Below, piece after piece: positions 1 through 7,055 of a stretch of 7,105 nt of DNA. The DNA lies in NCBI GenBank assembly GCA_015657605.1, contig JACDQO010000160.1:1-7105 (forward strand), in the 5' to 3' direction. The notes under the pieces are model-generated. The model saw only the letters and a list, made by a program, of their open reading frames with translations. It made no database searches and had not been told where the DNA came from. The stretch comes from Limnohabitans sp. (GTDB lineage: Bacteria; Pseudomonadota; Gammaproteobacteria; Burkholderiales; Burkholderiaceae_C). The number at the start of each line of letters is the position of its first letter. The stretch's first letter is position 1. The translations under genes and the position numbers were made by a program.

Positions 1-1325
1 CGCGATCTTGGCCACGATGTCTTCAATTTCCGACTTGCCAATCGTCTTTTTGCGTTTGGATGCGACTTGGATCCGCTGGGCAGCCCCGGCTTCGTCGATG
101 ACGTCAATCGCCTTGTCGGGCAACTGGCGGTCGTTGATGAACTTGGCCGACAACTCGGCGGCGGCCTGCAAAGCGGCAATGGTGTATTTGACACTGTGGT
201 GATCTTCAAATCGGCTTTTGAGGCCTTTGAGGATGTCCACGGTCTCCGACACCGTCGGCTCGACCACGTCCACTTTTTGGAAGCGGCGGCTAAGGGCTGC
301 GTCTTTTCGAAAATGCCGCGGTATTCGGTGAAGGTCGTCGCGCCGATGCACTTAAGCTGGCCGCTGGACAAAGCTGGTTTGAGCAAGTTGGAGGCATCCA
401 AGGTGCCGCCCGAAGCAGCACCCGCACCGATCAGGGTGTGGATCTCATCGATGAACAGAATGCCGTTGGGCTTGTCCTTGAGTGACTTGAGCACGCCTTT
501 GAGGCGCTGCTCAAAGTCGCCCCGGTATTTGGTGCCCGCCAACAGCGAGCCCATGTCCAGCGAGTAAACCGTGGCCTCGGCCAAGATATCAGGCACCGTG
601 CCTTGCGTGATGCGCCAGGCCAAGCCCTCGGCAATGGCGGTTTTGCCCACGCCCGCTTCACCCACCAAGAGCGGGTTGTTCTTGCGGCGACGGCACAAAA
701 TTTGGATGGTGCGCTCAACCTCGTACTCACGGCCAATCAACGGATCAATCTTGCCTTCTTTGGCAGCCTGGTTGAGGTTGTTGGTGAACTGCTCCAAAGG
801 CGAAGCTTTTTCGTTGCGCTCACCACCGCTGGACTCTTCGGCTTCAGAACTGGCAGGGGAGTCAGACTTGGCAGCCTCAGGCGGGTCGGTTTTGCGGATA
901 CCGTGCGCGATGAAGTTGACCACATCCAAACGTGTGATGCCCTGCTGGTGCAAGTAGTAAACGGCGTGGGAGTCTTTCTCGCCAAAAATCGCCACCAGCA
1001 CGTTTGCGCCTGTCACTTCTTTTTTGCCGTTGCCGGTGGACTGCACATGCATGATGGCACGTTGGATGACGCGCTGGAACCCCAGGGTGGGTTGGGTGTC
1101 CACCTCTTCGGTGCCCGCCACCTGAGGGGTGTTGTCCTTGATGAAATTGCCCAGGGCCTTGCGCAGATCGTCAATGTTGGCGGCGCAAGCGCGCAGCACC
1201 TCGGCCGCGCTGGGGTTGTCCAACAAGGCCAAAAGCAAATGCTCGACCGTGATGAACTCGTGGCGTTGCTGACGGGCTTCAACAAAGGCCATGTGCAAAC
1301 TGACTTCCAATTCTTGGGCAATCAT
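1..1325 (-). CDS. clpA: ATP-dependent Clp protease ATP-binding subunit ClpA (partial, one frameshift)
   Basis: ClpA is the AAA+ unfoldase that feeds substrates into the ClpP peptidase in the cytoplasm. Translation from ATG at 1325 gives the ClpA N-domain (residues 1 to about 145, with [14 protein letters not shown] near 22-35), then an acidic Ser/Glu-rich linker (about 146-170) and the first AAA+ module. Visible motifs are Walker A GEAGVGKT (222-229), the pore loop KYRG (266-269) and Walker B FIDE (291-294). The start is supported by an AAGGA Shine-Dalgarno at 1330-1334. The gene runs off the left edge, so about 442 of an expected 750-775 residues are present and the second AAA+ module is missing. 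After K341 the reading frame must shift by one base within the T run at 304-307. Beyond it the family-like sequence continues ([16 protein letters not shown], then [20 protein letters not shown]) to the window end. clpS lies directly upstream, as is usual. Identification is very secure; the shift looks like a base-calling error. Confidence 0.95.
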   Translation of the reverse strand, partial: MIAQELEVSLHMAFVEARQQRHEFITVEHLLLALLDNPSAAEVLRACAANIDDLRKALGNFIKDNTPQVAGTEEVDTQPTLGFQRVIQRAIMHVQSTGNGKKEVTGANVLVAIFGEKDSHAVYYLHQQGITRLDVVNFIAHGIRKTDPPEAAKSDSPASSEAEESSGGERNEKASPLEQFTNNLNQAAKEGKIDPLIGREYEVERTIQILCRRRKNNPLLVGEAGVGKTAIAEGLAWRITQGTVPDILAEATVYSLDMGSLLAGTKYRGDFEQRLKGVLKSLKDKPNGILFIDEIHTLIGAGAASGGTLDASNLLKPALSSGQLKCIGATTFTEYRGIFEKTQPLAAASKKWTWSSRRCRRPWTSSKASKADLKITTVSNTPLPLCRPPPSCRPSSSTTASCPTRRLTSSTKPGLPSGSKSHPNAKRRLASRKLKTSWPRS

Positions 1326-1386
1326 GTGATTTCCTTATGCCTTGCTGAGTAAAAAAGATGAATAGGAGGTGGGGGGGTATATCGGC
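1326..1386 (-). other. clpS-clpA intergenic spacer with the clpA ribosome binding site
   Basis: This 61-bp spacer lies between the clpS stop and the clpA start. Read on the minus strand it holds a run of seven C (1371-1377), a T-rich stretch (about 1352-1357) and AAGGA at 1330-1334, four bases before the clpA ATG. I see no stem in front of the T-rich stretch, so it is not a terminator. The two genes are probably co-transcribed, although a clpA-proximal promoter cannot be excluded. Confidence 0.6.
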
Positions 1387-1746
1387 TTATTCAATGGGTT
1401 CACTGACACATTGAAGCGGGTGACCGGCCTGTTTGGCTGCGTCCAGCACCTGATCGACCTTGGTGGCAGCCACGTCACGGGAATAGATACCGCACACGCC
1501 TTTGCCGTCCAAGTGGATCTTGAGCATGATCTGGGTGGCCGCCTCGCGGTCCTTGCTGAAAAACTCCTGGATCACCATCACCACGAATTCCATGGGGGTG
1601 AAGTCGTCGTTGAGCATCGCCACTTGGTACATCTGAGGCGGTTCAATTTTTTGGGCGCGCCGCTCAAGCACCACCGCATCGCCCCCATCGGGCGTTTGGG
1701 GTGTCACAGCCGGCAGCGTCGGATTTGGAGGTTTTTTCGTTGCCAT
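1387..1746 (-). CDS. clpS: ATP-dependent Clp protease adaptor ClpS
   Basis: ClpS is the cytoplasmic N-recognin that binds substrates with destabilising N-terminal residues and hands them to the ClpA N-domain. The product is 119 aa, slightly longer than E. coli ClpS (106 aa) because of a Pro-rich, disordered N-terminal arm (residues 1 to about 35). The folded core carries the family signature [17 protein letters not shown] (40-56). N46, D47, D48, T50 and M52 match the substrate-pocket positions as I recall them from E. coli, and H78 in [13 protein letters not shown] matches the conserved pocket histidine. The C-terminus [11 protein letters not shown] aligns with the usual HPLxC ending. The Tyr common after NDD is Phe here, a conservative change. 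No strong Shine-Dalgarno precedes the ATG at 1746. It is followed 61 bp later by clpA and is divergent from the cold-shock gene. Confidence 0.97.
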   Translation of the reverse strand: MATKKPPNPTLPAVTPQTPDGGDAVVLERRAQKIEPPQMYQVAMLNDDFTPMEFVVMVIQEFFSKDREAATQIMLKIHLDGKGVCGIYSRDVAATKVDQVLDAAKQAGHPLQCVSEPIE

Positions 1747-1907
1747 GAATTCATTCTATCGATGCTTTCAAGCCCTTTGAGGCTGGAGCCCCAAAAGTCT
1801 TGATGCCCAGCGGCCAAAAAACATCGTCCCCCCGGGAAAACCTCACATTGACAAATTCATCAAGAAATACACAAACTGATTTATCTGAGCAAACACGGAG
1901 ACAGGGT
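1747..1907. promoter_or_regulatory. Divergent control region between clpS and the cold-shock gene
   Basis: This 161-bp gene-free stretch separates two divergent starts and must hold both promoters unless transcription enters from elsewhere. For the plus strand it contains a consensus TTGACA (1848-1853) and a GGAG Shine-Dalgarno (1897-1900). For the minus strand no convincing promoter pair is visible. A TTGAAA-like hexamer near 1765-1770 is too close to the clpS ATG to serve. The 5' half contains GC-rich, weakly self-complementary sequence (about 1770-1795) without a clear long stem. I see no recognisable operator. Confidence 0.5.
1848..1877 (+). promoter_or_regulatory. Candidate sigma-70 promoter of the cold-shock gene
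   Basis: A perfect TTGACA lies at 1848-1853. The best -10 candidates are weak: CAAACT at 1872-1877 (18-bp spacer) and TACACA at 1869-1874 (15-bp spacer), each matching three of six TATAAT positions. If correct, transcription would begin around 1880-1885 and give only a short leader of about 25 nt, unlike the long structured leader of E. coli cspA. The -35 is seen directly; the promoter call is inference. Confidence 0.4.
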
Positions 1908-2183
1908 ATGCCCCATGGCACGGTCAAATGGTTCAACGATGCCAAGGGTTTTGGCTTCATACAGCCCGATGGCGGAGGGGCTGACGCCTTCGCCCATTTT
2001 TCGGCCATCGAGATGGAGGGTTTCAAATCCCTCAAAGAGGGCCAAAGGGTCAGCTTTGAATTGATCGAGGGAGAAAAAGGATTTTTGGCGGTGCGAATTC
2101 AAGCCGAACAAACAACCCCCGAGGCCCTTAAACCCAGCAACGATGCCACACCGCCCGTGAGCCAAGGTGGCGGGCTGAGCTAG
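1908..2183 (+). CDS. Cold-shock-domain protein (CspA family, in the cspD position)
   Basis: This is a small single-stranded nucleic-acid-binding protein of the Csp family, acting in the cytoplasm on RNA or ssDNA. The 91-aa product opens with [18 protein letters not shown], which contains W8 and the RNP1 motif KGFGFI (13-18). RNP2 is DAFAHF (26-31), a variant of the usual DxFxHx. The OB-fold ends near residue 67. The start at 1908 is chosen because the family begins exactly here and GGAG lies 7 bases upstream; an in-frame ATG at 1800 would add 36 unrelated residues. Unlike typical 67-74 aa members it has a further ~24-residue Pro/Ser/Gly-rich tail of low complexity. The gene is divergent from clpS-clpA, the arrangement of cspD in E. 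coli, but sequence alone does not show that it is a functional CspD. DUF192 follows 82 bp downstream with no clear terminator between. Confidence 0.93.
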   Translation: MPHGTVKWFNDAKGFGFIQPDGGGADAFAHFSAIEMEGFKSLKEGQRVSFELIEGEKGFLAVRIQAEQTTPEALKPSNDATPPVSQGGGLS

Positions 2184-2265
2184 GCCTTGCCGGTCATTGC
2201 CAAGGTCTCGCTGGCTTGATCATTTATGCTCTGTGGCTGGCCATACTCCAAGCTCGTCGCACCCC

Positions 2266-2768
2266 ATGAATCGCCTCACCCTTTTGCCTCGTATTTACTC
2301 TGTACGGTCTTTTTCATCATTAGCAAATTGCTTTAGGCTGATGATTTGGCTTGGCTGCAGCTCAAGCTTTGCCCAGGGCACACCTCAAATGGGTTTAGAG
2401 CGCACGCAACTCATCGCCGGCATGCACCGCTTGGATGTTCAGTTGGCCCAAACACAAGAGCAACGCCAAATCGGGCTGATGTGGCGAAAAGACATGCCGC
2501 AGCACGAAGGCATGTGTTTATTTTTGACCAAGCCAGCACCCAATGCTTTTGGATGCGCAACACGCTGATTCCACTGACGGCAGCATTTTTGGAAGACGAC
2601 GGCACCATCGTCAACTTGGCGGACATGAAACCCTTGAACGACGATTCGCACTGCTCGACCAAACCCGTGCGATTTGTCCTTGAAATGAACCAAGGCTGGT
2701 TTGCCAAGCGTCAAATCAAACCCGGTTTCAAATTGGGTGGATCGGTCTTTGGCAAACGACCGAACTGA
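2266..2768 (+). CDS. DUF192 family exported protein (one frameshift)
   Basis: The product belongs to the DUF192 family of small, usually secreted or periplasmic proteins of unknown function. From ATG 2266, with one base restored, it would be 167 aa. The N-terminus has a long basic stretch and a short hydrophobic run (LMIWLGCSSSFAQG, about residues 25-38) that resembles a signal peptide ending near A-Q. The family core follows: QRQIGLMWRKDMPQHEGM, then FIFDQASTQCFWMRNTLIPL, DGTIVNLADMKPL and FVLEMNQGWFAKRQIKPGF. The first half is in one frame and the second, from FIFD on, in another. One base is missing at about 2515-2520, most simply a T from the TTT run. The start is the weak point: no good Shine-Dalgarno precedes 2266, and ATG 2341 is an alternative that would leave almost no signal peptide. 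A lipoprotein reading of WLGC is possible but the lipobox is poor. Likely co-transcribed with the cold-shock gene. Confidence 0.88.
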
Positions 2769-2770
2769 GC

Positions 2771-3118
2771 TCAAACACCCCAAACCAGGTCAGCGGGGGT
2801 CGCCACACACCGTTTGAGCACCTTGATCATGGGGCTGGCGCGCTGAGCCAAACGAACAGCATCGAGCTCAAAATCAGGGGGAGTGAGGTCCACCAGATCC
2901 TGTTTTTTGCCGATTTGGGCATCTTGACTGCGCTGAGCCCGAAGGGCTTCGTCTTGGGCCACCGCCGATTCCAACTTGGCCAATACCTGAGGCATGTCTT
3001 GGCTGAGAACAATCCCTTGGATCGGGTCTTCTCCCAGCATGATCTTGAGTAGCCTTCGGCCATCGGGCTCCAGCATGATGAGATCGCTGGTGACCTTGGA
3101 TTTGAATTTGAACAACAT
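2771..3118 (-). CDS. DUF1840 domain-containing protein
   Basis: This 115-aa protein of unknown function begins MLFKFKSKVTSDLIMLEPDG, the characteristic opening of DUF1840 proteins of betaproteobacteria. The family name is from memory of that opening. It continues with GRRLLKIMLGEDPIQGIV and a helical, charged middle (about residues 42-75). No signal peptide, membrane segment or catalytic motif is visible, so a soluble cytoplasmic protein is expected. The start is well supported by AAGGAG at 3125-3130, six bases before the ATG. It begins 20 bp after the ihfA stop in the same direction and is probably the last gene of the pheST-ihfA unit. Its stop lies 2 bp from the stop of the converging DUF192 gene, with no terminator hairpin visible between them. 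Confidence 0.85.
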   Translation of the reverse strand: MLFKFKSKVTSDLIMLEPDGRRLLKIMLGEDPIQGIVLSQDMPQVLAKLESAVAQDEALRAQRSQDAQIGKKQDLVDLTPPDFELDAVRLAQRASPMIKVLKRCVATPADLVWGV

Positions 3119-3138
3119 GGCTGGCTCCTTGAAAAGAT

Positions 3139-3489
3139 TCAGCGGCCCACCATCTCCACACCTTCGTCGTCAACAGCATCGCCCTGAACCAAGGCCTTGA
3201 GTTTATGGCTGGCATGGAAGGTGGCGACACGACGTGCATCAATAGGAATCAATTCTCCGGTTCGAGGGTTCCGACCCGGACGTGCCGCCTTGGTGCGAAT
3301 ATGGAAATTACCGAAACCCGAAATTTTGACTTCTTCTCCGGCCATCAATTGCTCGACCACCAGGTCAAAAAATGCATCCACCATGTCCTTGGACTCGCGC
3401 TTGTTCAAGCCAATCTGCTCGTACAACAAGTCGGCCAAATGGGCTTTGGTCAATGCTGGCGTTTCAAGGGATTCAAAACTGATTTGCAT
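3139..3489 (-). CDS. ihfA: Integration host factor subunit alpha
   Basis: IHF-alpha pairs with IHF-beta to bind and sharply bend DNA in the nucleoid. The 116-aa product shows the HU/IHF fold: helical N-terminal half (LETPALTKAHLADLLYEQIGLNKRESKDMVDAFF, about 8-41), then SGFGNFHIR (57-65) and the beta-arm signature RPGRNPRTGE (70-79), with P75 as the expected DNA-intercalating proline. The core ends with FHASHKLKAL (91-100). A 16-residue acidic tail (VQGDAVDDEGVEMVGR) follows, beyond the end of E. coli IhfA. The ATG at 3489 is preferred over a TTG at 3501, which would overlap pheT: a GAGG lies about 7 bases upstream and the family start is near here. The gap to pheT is 8 bp, so translational coupling is likely. 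Position after pheT identifies it as alpha rather than beta. Confidence 0.96.
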   Translation of the reverse strand: MQISFESLETPALTKAHLADLLYEQIGLNKRESKDMVDAFFDLVVEQLMAGEEVKISGFGNFHIRTKAARPGRNPRTGELIPIDARRVATFHASHKLKALVQGDAVDDEGVEMVGR

Positions 3490-3497
3490 GGTAGGCC

Positions 3498-5930
3498 TCA
3501 AGAACGCAGACGCGCAGACAACTGCTGCGTTAAAGCCAAGACCACATTTTTCATGACTTCCTCAATTTGAAGGTCGGTCAATGTGGCCTCATCGCTGTGC
3601 AATCTCAAGCGCACGGCCAGACTCTTCTCGCCCACAGCCAAACCACCGGATGACTCGGCCTTCGGTCGGTAAATGTCAAACAGCACCGCATCACGCAGCA
3701 AACCTTGGGTGGGCGCACTGTGGATGGCGGCCATCAATTGGGCATGGGTGACCTGCTCCTGGACGATGACTGCGATGTCTCGCTCCACCGACTGGTGTTT
3801 GGCCACCGCTTGCGCCACAGGCACCTGACGGGCCGTGACAGCATCGAGCGACAACTCAAAGACCACGGGCGCGCTGGTCAAATCCCACGTCTGCCGCCAG
3901 CGAGGGTGCAACTCGCCCACATGACCGATCAGCACCCCATCAAGCAGTACCTGAGCCGAGCGTCCGGGGTGCATGGCCGGGTGTTCTGCAGCCACAAATT
4001 CGGCTTGACGCGGGGCCAAGAGCTTTTCCACATCGGCCTTGACGTCGTAAAAATCGACTTGACGGGCCTTGCCCTGCCAGCCCAATAGGCTCGACCGGGC
4101 CCCAGGCCATACCGGCCACACGCATGGGTTGGTCAAACCCTTCCACGGTGGTGTCGCTGCTCTGCACCGAAGCATTGCGCAAAAACACGCGCCCTAACTC
4201 GAACACGCGCACGCGATCAGCTTTGCGGTCGGCATTGAACTTGACGACTTGCAGCAACGAACCGATCAGACTCGAGCGCATCACGCTCATCTGGCTGGCG
4301 ATCGGGTTGAGCAGACGGATCGGGCTGGCGTTGCCAGCCAGATCGCGCTCCCAGCTTTCTTCGACAAAGCTGTAGTTGATGGTTTCTTGGTACCCCAAAG
4401 CGGCAATAACTCGTCGCACGGCCGATGGACCTGCGCTCAGTCTCAGGGCGCACTTGAGCCGTGATAGGAGCCAACGGTGGGTTGGTAGGCAGGTTGTTGT
4501 AGCCCACCATGCGGGCCACTTCCTCAATCAGGTCTTCTTCAATCTGCAGATCAAAACGGAAGCTGGGCGGCGTGACGGTGACGGTACCCTCGCCTTCGGA
4601 CACTTGCAAGCCCAGACCGCGCAAAGCATCTGCGCACTGTTGTTGTGTGAGCGGCATGCCGATGACTTTGATCGCACGGGCCACGCGCAGCGTGACGGGC
4701 TTGATCAGCGGGATGTTCAGCGTCTGGTCATCGATAGGGCCGACTTTTGTATCGGGCGTACCGCAAATGTCCAGCACCAATTGGGTGATGCGTTCGATGT
4801 GCTCCACCGTCAACTGCGGGTCCACGCCGCGTTCAAAGCGGTGACCTGCATCGGTCGAGAAGTTGTAGCGGCGTGAACGGCCTGCAATGGCCGTGGGCCA
4901 CCAGAAAGCGGCTTCGATGTAGATGTTTTGCGTGTCATCGGAGACAGCGGTGGCGTCGCCACCCATGATGCCCGCCAAGGACTCGACTTGGCTGTCATCG
5001 GCGATCACGCCGACCTTCTCGTCCACGGTCACGGTGTTGCCATTCAGCAGCTTGAGCGATTCATCGGGCCTGCCCCAGCGTACCTGCAGGCCGCCGTGGA
5101 TCTTGTCGAGGTCAAAAATGTGTGAAGGCCGGCCAAACTCGAACATCACGTAATTGGAGATGTCCACCAGCGGACTCACGCTGCGCTGGCCGCATCGAGC
5201 CAAGCGGTCCGCCATCCACTGCGGGGTTTGAGCTTGGGTGTTCACGCCCTTGACCACACGCCCGCTGAAGCGACCGCACAGGTCTGGGGACTGGACATTC
5301 ACGGCCAGCTTATCGCTGATCTGGGTGGCCACAGCGGTAAACGATGGTGACTTGAGTGGTGCGCCAGTCAGGGCCGACACTTCACGCGCGATGCCGAACA
5401 CACTCAAGCAATGCGCCAAATTGGGCGTGAGTTTGAGCGTCATCAAGTTGTCGTCCAGATTCAGGTACTGGCGGATGTCTTGGCCCAAAGGCGCATCCAG
5501 TGGCAACTCGAGCAGACCGCCATGGTCATCGGCGATCTGCAGCTCTTTGGCCGAGCACAGCATGCCTTGGCTCTCCACACCGCGCAGCTTGCCGACCTTG
5601 ATGACAAAAGGCTTGCCGTCTTCACCGGGTGGCAACTCGGCACCCACCATGGCGCAAGGCACGCGGATGCCCACGCGGGCGTTGGGCGCGCCGCAAACGA
5701 TGTTGAGCAAAGCGCCCTGCCCCACGTCCACCTGGCACACGCGCAGGCGATACGGCATTGGGGTGTTGCACGGCTTCCTTGATTTCACCGACCACGATTT
5801 TTGTGAACGGCGGGGCTACGGGCTCGATCTCTTCCACTTCGAGACCAGCCATGGTCAGGGTATCGGCCAGTTGCTGGGTCGTCAGGGGCGGGTTGCAGAA
5901 CGCGCGCAACCAGGATTCAGGAAATTGCAT
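3498..5930 (-). CDS. pheT: Phenylalanyl-tRNA synthetase beta subunit (three frameshifts)
   Basis: PheT is the large subunit of the alpha2-beta2 phenylalanyl-tRNA synthetase, which charges tRNA-Phe in the cytoplasm. Reading from ATG 5930 and removing three extra bases gives 809 aa, the normal family length. The N-terminal [17 protein letters not shown] and the EMAP/OB-like tRNA-binding domain (about 40-150) come first. The B3/B4 editing region (about 210-380, including [17 protein letters not shown]) follows, then the B5 domain (about 400-475), the catalytic-like core ([29 protein letters not shown]) and the C-terminal FDX-ACB anticodon-binding domain (last ~100 residues, from [10 protein letters not shown]). 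Reading-frame breaks lie at about 5752 (after HPNA), 4430-4431 (within PETERSPSAVRR) and 4081-4083 (within EPIGWQGK). Each is a one-base insertion, and the protein is family-like on both sides. Since the gene is essential, these are probably sequence errors. pheS ends 22 bp upstream and ihfA starts 8 bp downstream. Confidence 0.96.
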
Positions 5931-5952
5931 GACTCGTGTCTCGGCTTGGAAA

Positions 5953-6990
5953 TTACTGGAACTGATTCAGAAAGCGCACATCGCCGTCAAAGAACAGGCG
6001 CAGGTCGTTCACGCCGTAACGCAGCATGGTGAAGCGGTCCATGCCCATGCCAAAGGCGAAGCCGATGAAGCGTTCGGGGTCGAGGCCCATGTTGCGCACC
6101 ACGTTCGGGTGCACTTGGCCGGAGCCGCCCACTTCGAGCCAGCGACCGGCCAAGGGACCGCTTTGGAACTGGATGTCGATCTCTGCGCTGGGCTCTGTGA
6201 AGGGGAAAAAGCTGGGGCGAAAGCGCAACACCAAATCGTCGCTCTCAAAAAAGGTACGGCAAAAATCGGTGACTACGACCTTGAGGTCTTTGAAGCTCAC
6301 GTTCTCGCCAATCCAAAGGCCTTCGCACTGGTGGAACATGGGCGAGTGGGTCGCATCGCTGTCCACGCGGTAGGTGCGGCCAGGGGCAATCACGCGGATC
6401 TCGGGCATGCCTTGGCCCGCGTCGAGTTGGTTCTTGTAGCGCTTGACGTGCTGCACCGCGTGGCGGATCTGCATCGGGCTGGTGTGCGTCCGCAACAAAT
6501 GACCGCCTTCGACATAGAAGGTGTCGTGCATAGAGCGGGCGGGGTGGTCTTCGGGCGTGTTGAGCGCGGTGAAATTGAACCAGTCGGTTTCGATCTCGGG
6601 GCCTTGGGCCACTTCAAAGCCCATGGAGCCAAAAATGTTTTCGACGCGCTCCAGCGTGAGCGAGACGGGGTGCAAACCACCGACATGGGCACTGTGGCCA
6701 GGCAGCGTCACATCCAACGCCTCGGCCTTGAGTTGGGCTTGCAATTCAGCATCGGCCAGCGCCTGGCGGCGGTCGTTCAGCGCAGTCTCAATCGCCTGCT
6801 TGGCGAGGTTGATGGCAGCACCACGTGTTTTCTTGTCTTCCACGCTCAGAGCCGCCATGCCCTTCATCAACTCGGTGATGCGACCGGCTTTGCCCAAAAA
6901 AAGGGCTTTGGCGTTTTCCAGGTCCGCAGGTGTCTGTGCCTGCACAAAACTCTGGCGGGCGGATTCGACCAGGGTGTCCAACTCGTTCAT
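5953..6990 (-). CDS. pheS: Phenylalanyl-tRNA synthetase alpha subunit
   Basis: PheS is the catalytic subunit of phenylalanyl-tRNA synthetase and forms Phe-AMP and Phe-tRNA. The intact 345-aa product has an N-terminal coiled-coil tRNA-binding arm (about 1-95), followed by the class II aminoacyl-tRNA synthetase domain. Visible motifs are [11 protein letters not shown] (149-159), [12 protein letters not shown] (165-176), [18 protein letters not shown] (204-221), [17 protein letters not shown] (257-273) and motif 3 [17 protein letters not shown] (310-326) with R319. The ATG at 6990 is the family start ([11 protein letters not shown]), but no Shine-Dalgarno-like sequence precedes it: the 20 nt upstream are T-rich and end in TTCCCACC. 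A strong terminator ends about 20 nt before the start codon, so expression must depend on read-through from upstream. pheT follows after 22 bp. Unlike pheT, this gene has no frame break. Confidence 0.98.
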   Translation of the reverse strand: MNELDTLVESARQSFVQAQTPADLENAKALFLGKAGRITELMKGMAALSVEDKKTRGAAINLAKQAIETALNDRRQALADAELQAQLKAEALDVTLPGHSAHVGGLHPVSLTLERVENIFGSMGFEVAQGPEIETDWFNFTALNTPEDHPARSMHDTFYVEGGHLLRTHTSPMQIRHAVQHVKRYKNQLDAGQGMPEIRVIAPGRTYRVDSDATHSPMFHQCEGLWIGENVSFKDLKVVVTDFCRTFFESDDLVLRFRPSFFPFTEPSAEIDIQFQSGPLAGRWLEVGGSGQVHPNVVRNMGLDPERFIGFAFGMGMDRFTMLRYGVNDLRLFFDGDVRFLNQFQ

Positions 6991-7009
6991 GGTGGGAATT
7001 CGGTAGATG

Positions 7010-7055
7010 AAAAAATAAAAAAGGGATTGAAGCTTTTGCGAGCCTCAATCCCTTT
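7010..7055 (-). terminator. Intrinsic terminator / probable attenuator ahead of pheS
   Basis: On the minus strand a 15-bp stem (one G-U pair) closes a 6-nt loop CGCAAA: the arms are 7055-7041 and 7034-7020. The last bases of the stem run into a U-tract (TTTTTTT, A, TTTTTT; 7022-7010). This is a textbook intrinsic terminator seen directly. It ends only 20 nt before the pheS ATG with no room for a normal promoter in between. It therefore either attenuates pheST or ends the upstream operon (expected rplT) with partial read-through. The structure is near certain; the attenuator role is inferred. Confidence 0.9.

Noticed and set aside
1..1325. clpA as a true pseudogene
   Set aside because: Only one base is missing, in a homopolymer, and the sequence on both sides is fully conserved.
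603..1352. Plus-strand open frame of 249 codons
   Set aside because: It lies antisense across the N-terminal half of clpA, has no recognisable domain, and arises from the codon bias of the real gene.
1352..1377. T-rich and C-rich runs between clpS and clpA as a terminator
   Set aside because: No stem precedes the T-run on the minus strand.
1800..1907. N-terminal extension of the cold-shock protein to an ATG at 1800
   Set aside because: The added 36 residues are unlike the family and would include the promoter-like TTGACA; the start at 1908 has a proper GGAG.
2181..2215. Hairpin GGCCTTG/CAAGGTC after the cold-shock gene as a terminator
   Set aside because: The stem is short, the loop is large, and no T-run follows.
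3498..5930. pheT split into several separate genes, or programmed frameshifting
   Set aside because: Three shifts, all single-base insertions, without slippery heptamers or pseudoknots at any site; the repaired length equals the normal PheT length.
5238..6032. Plus-strand open frame of 264 codons
   Set aside because: It is antisense to pheT and the end of pheS and shows no family resemblance or ribosome binding site.
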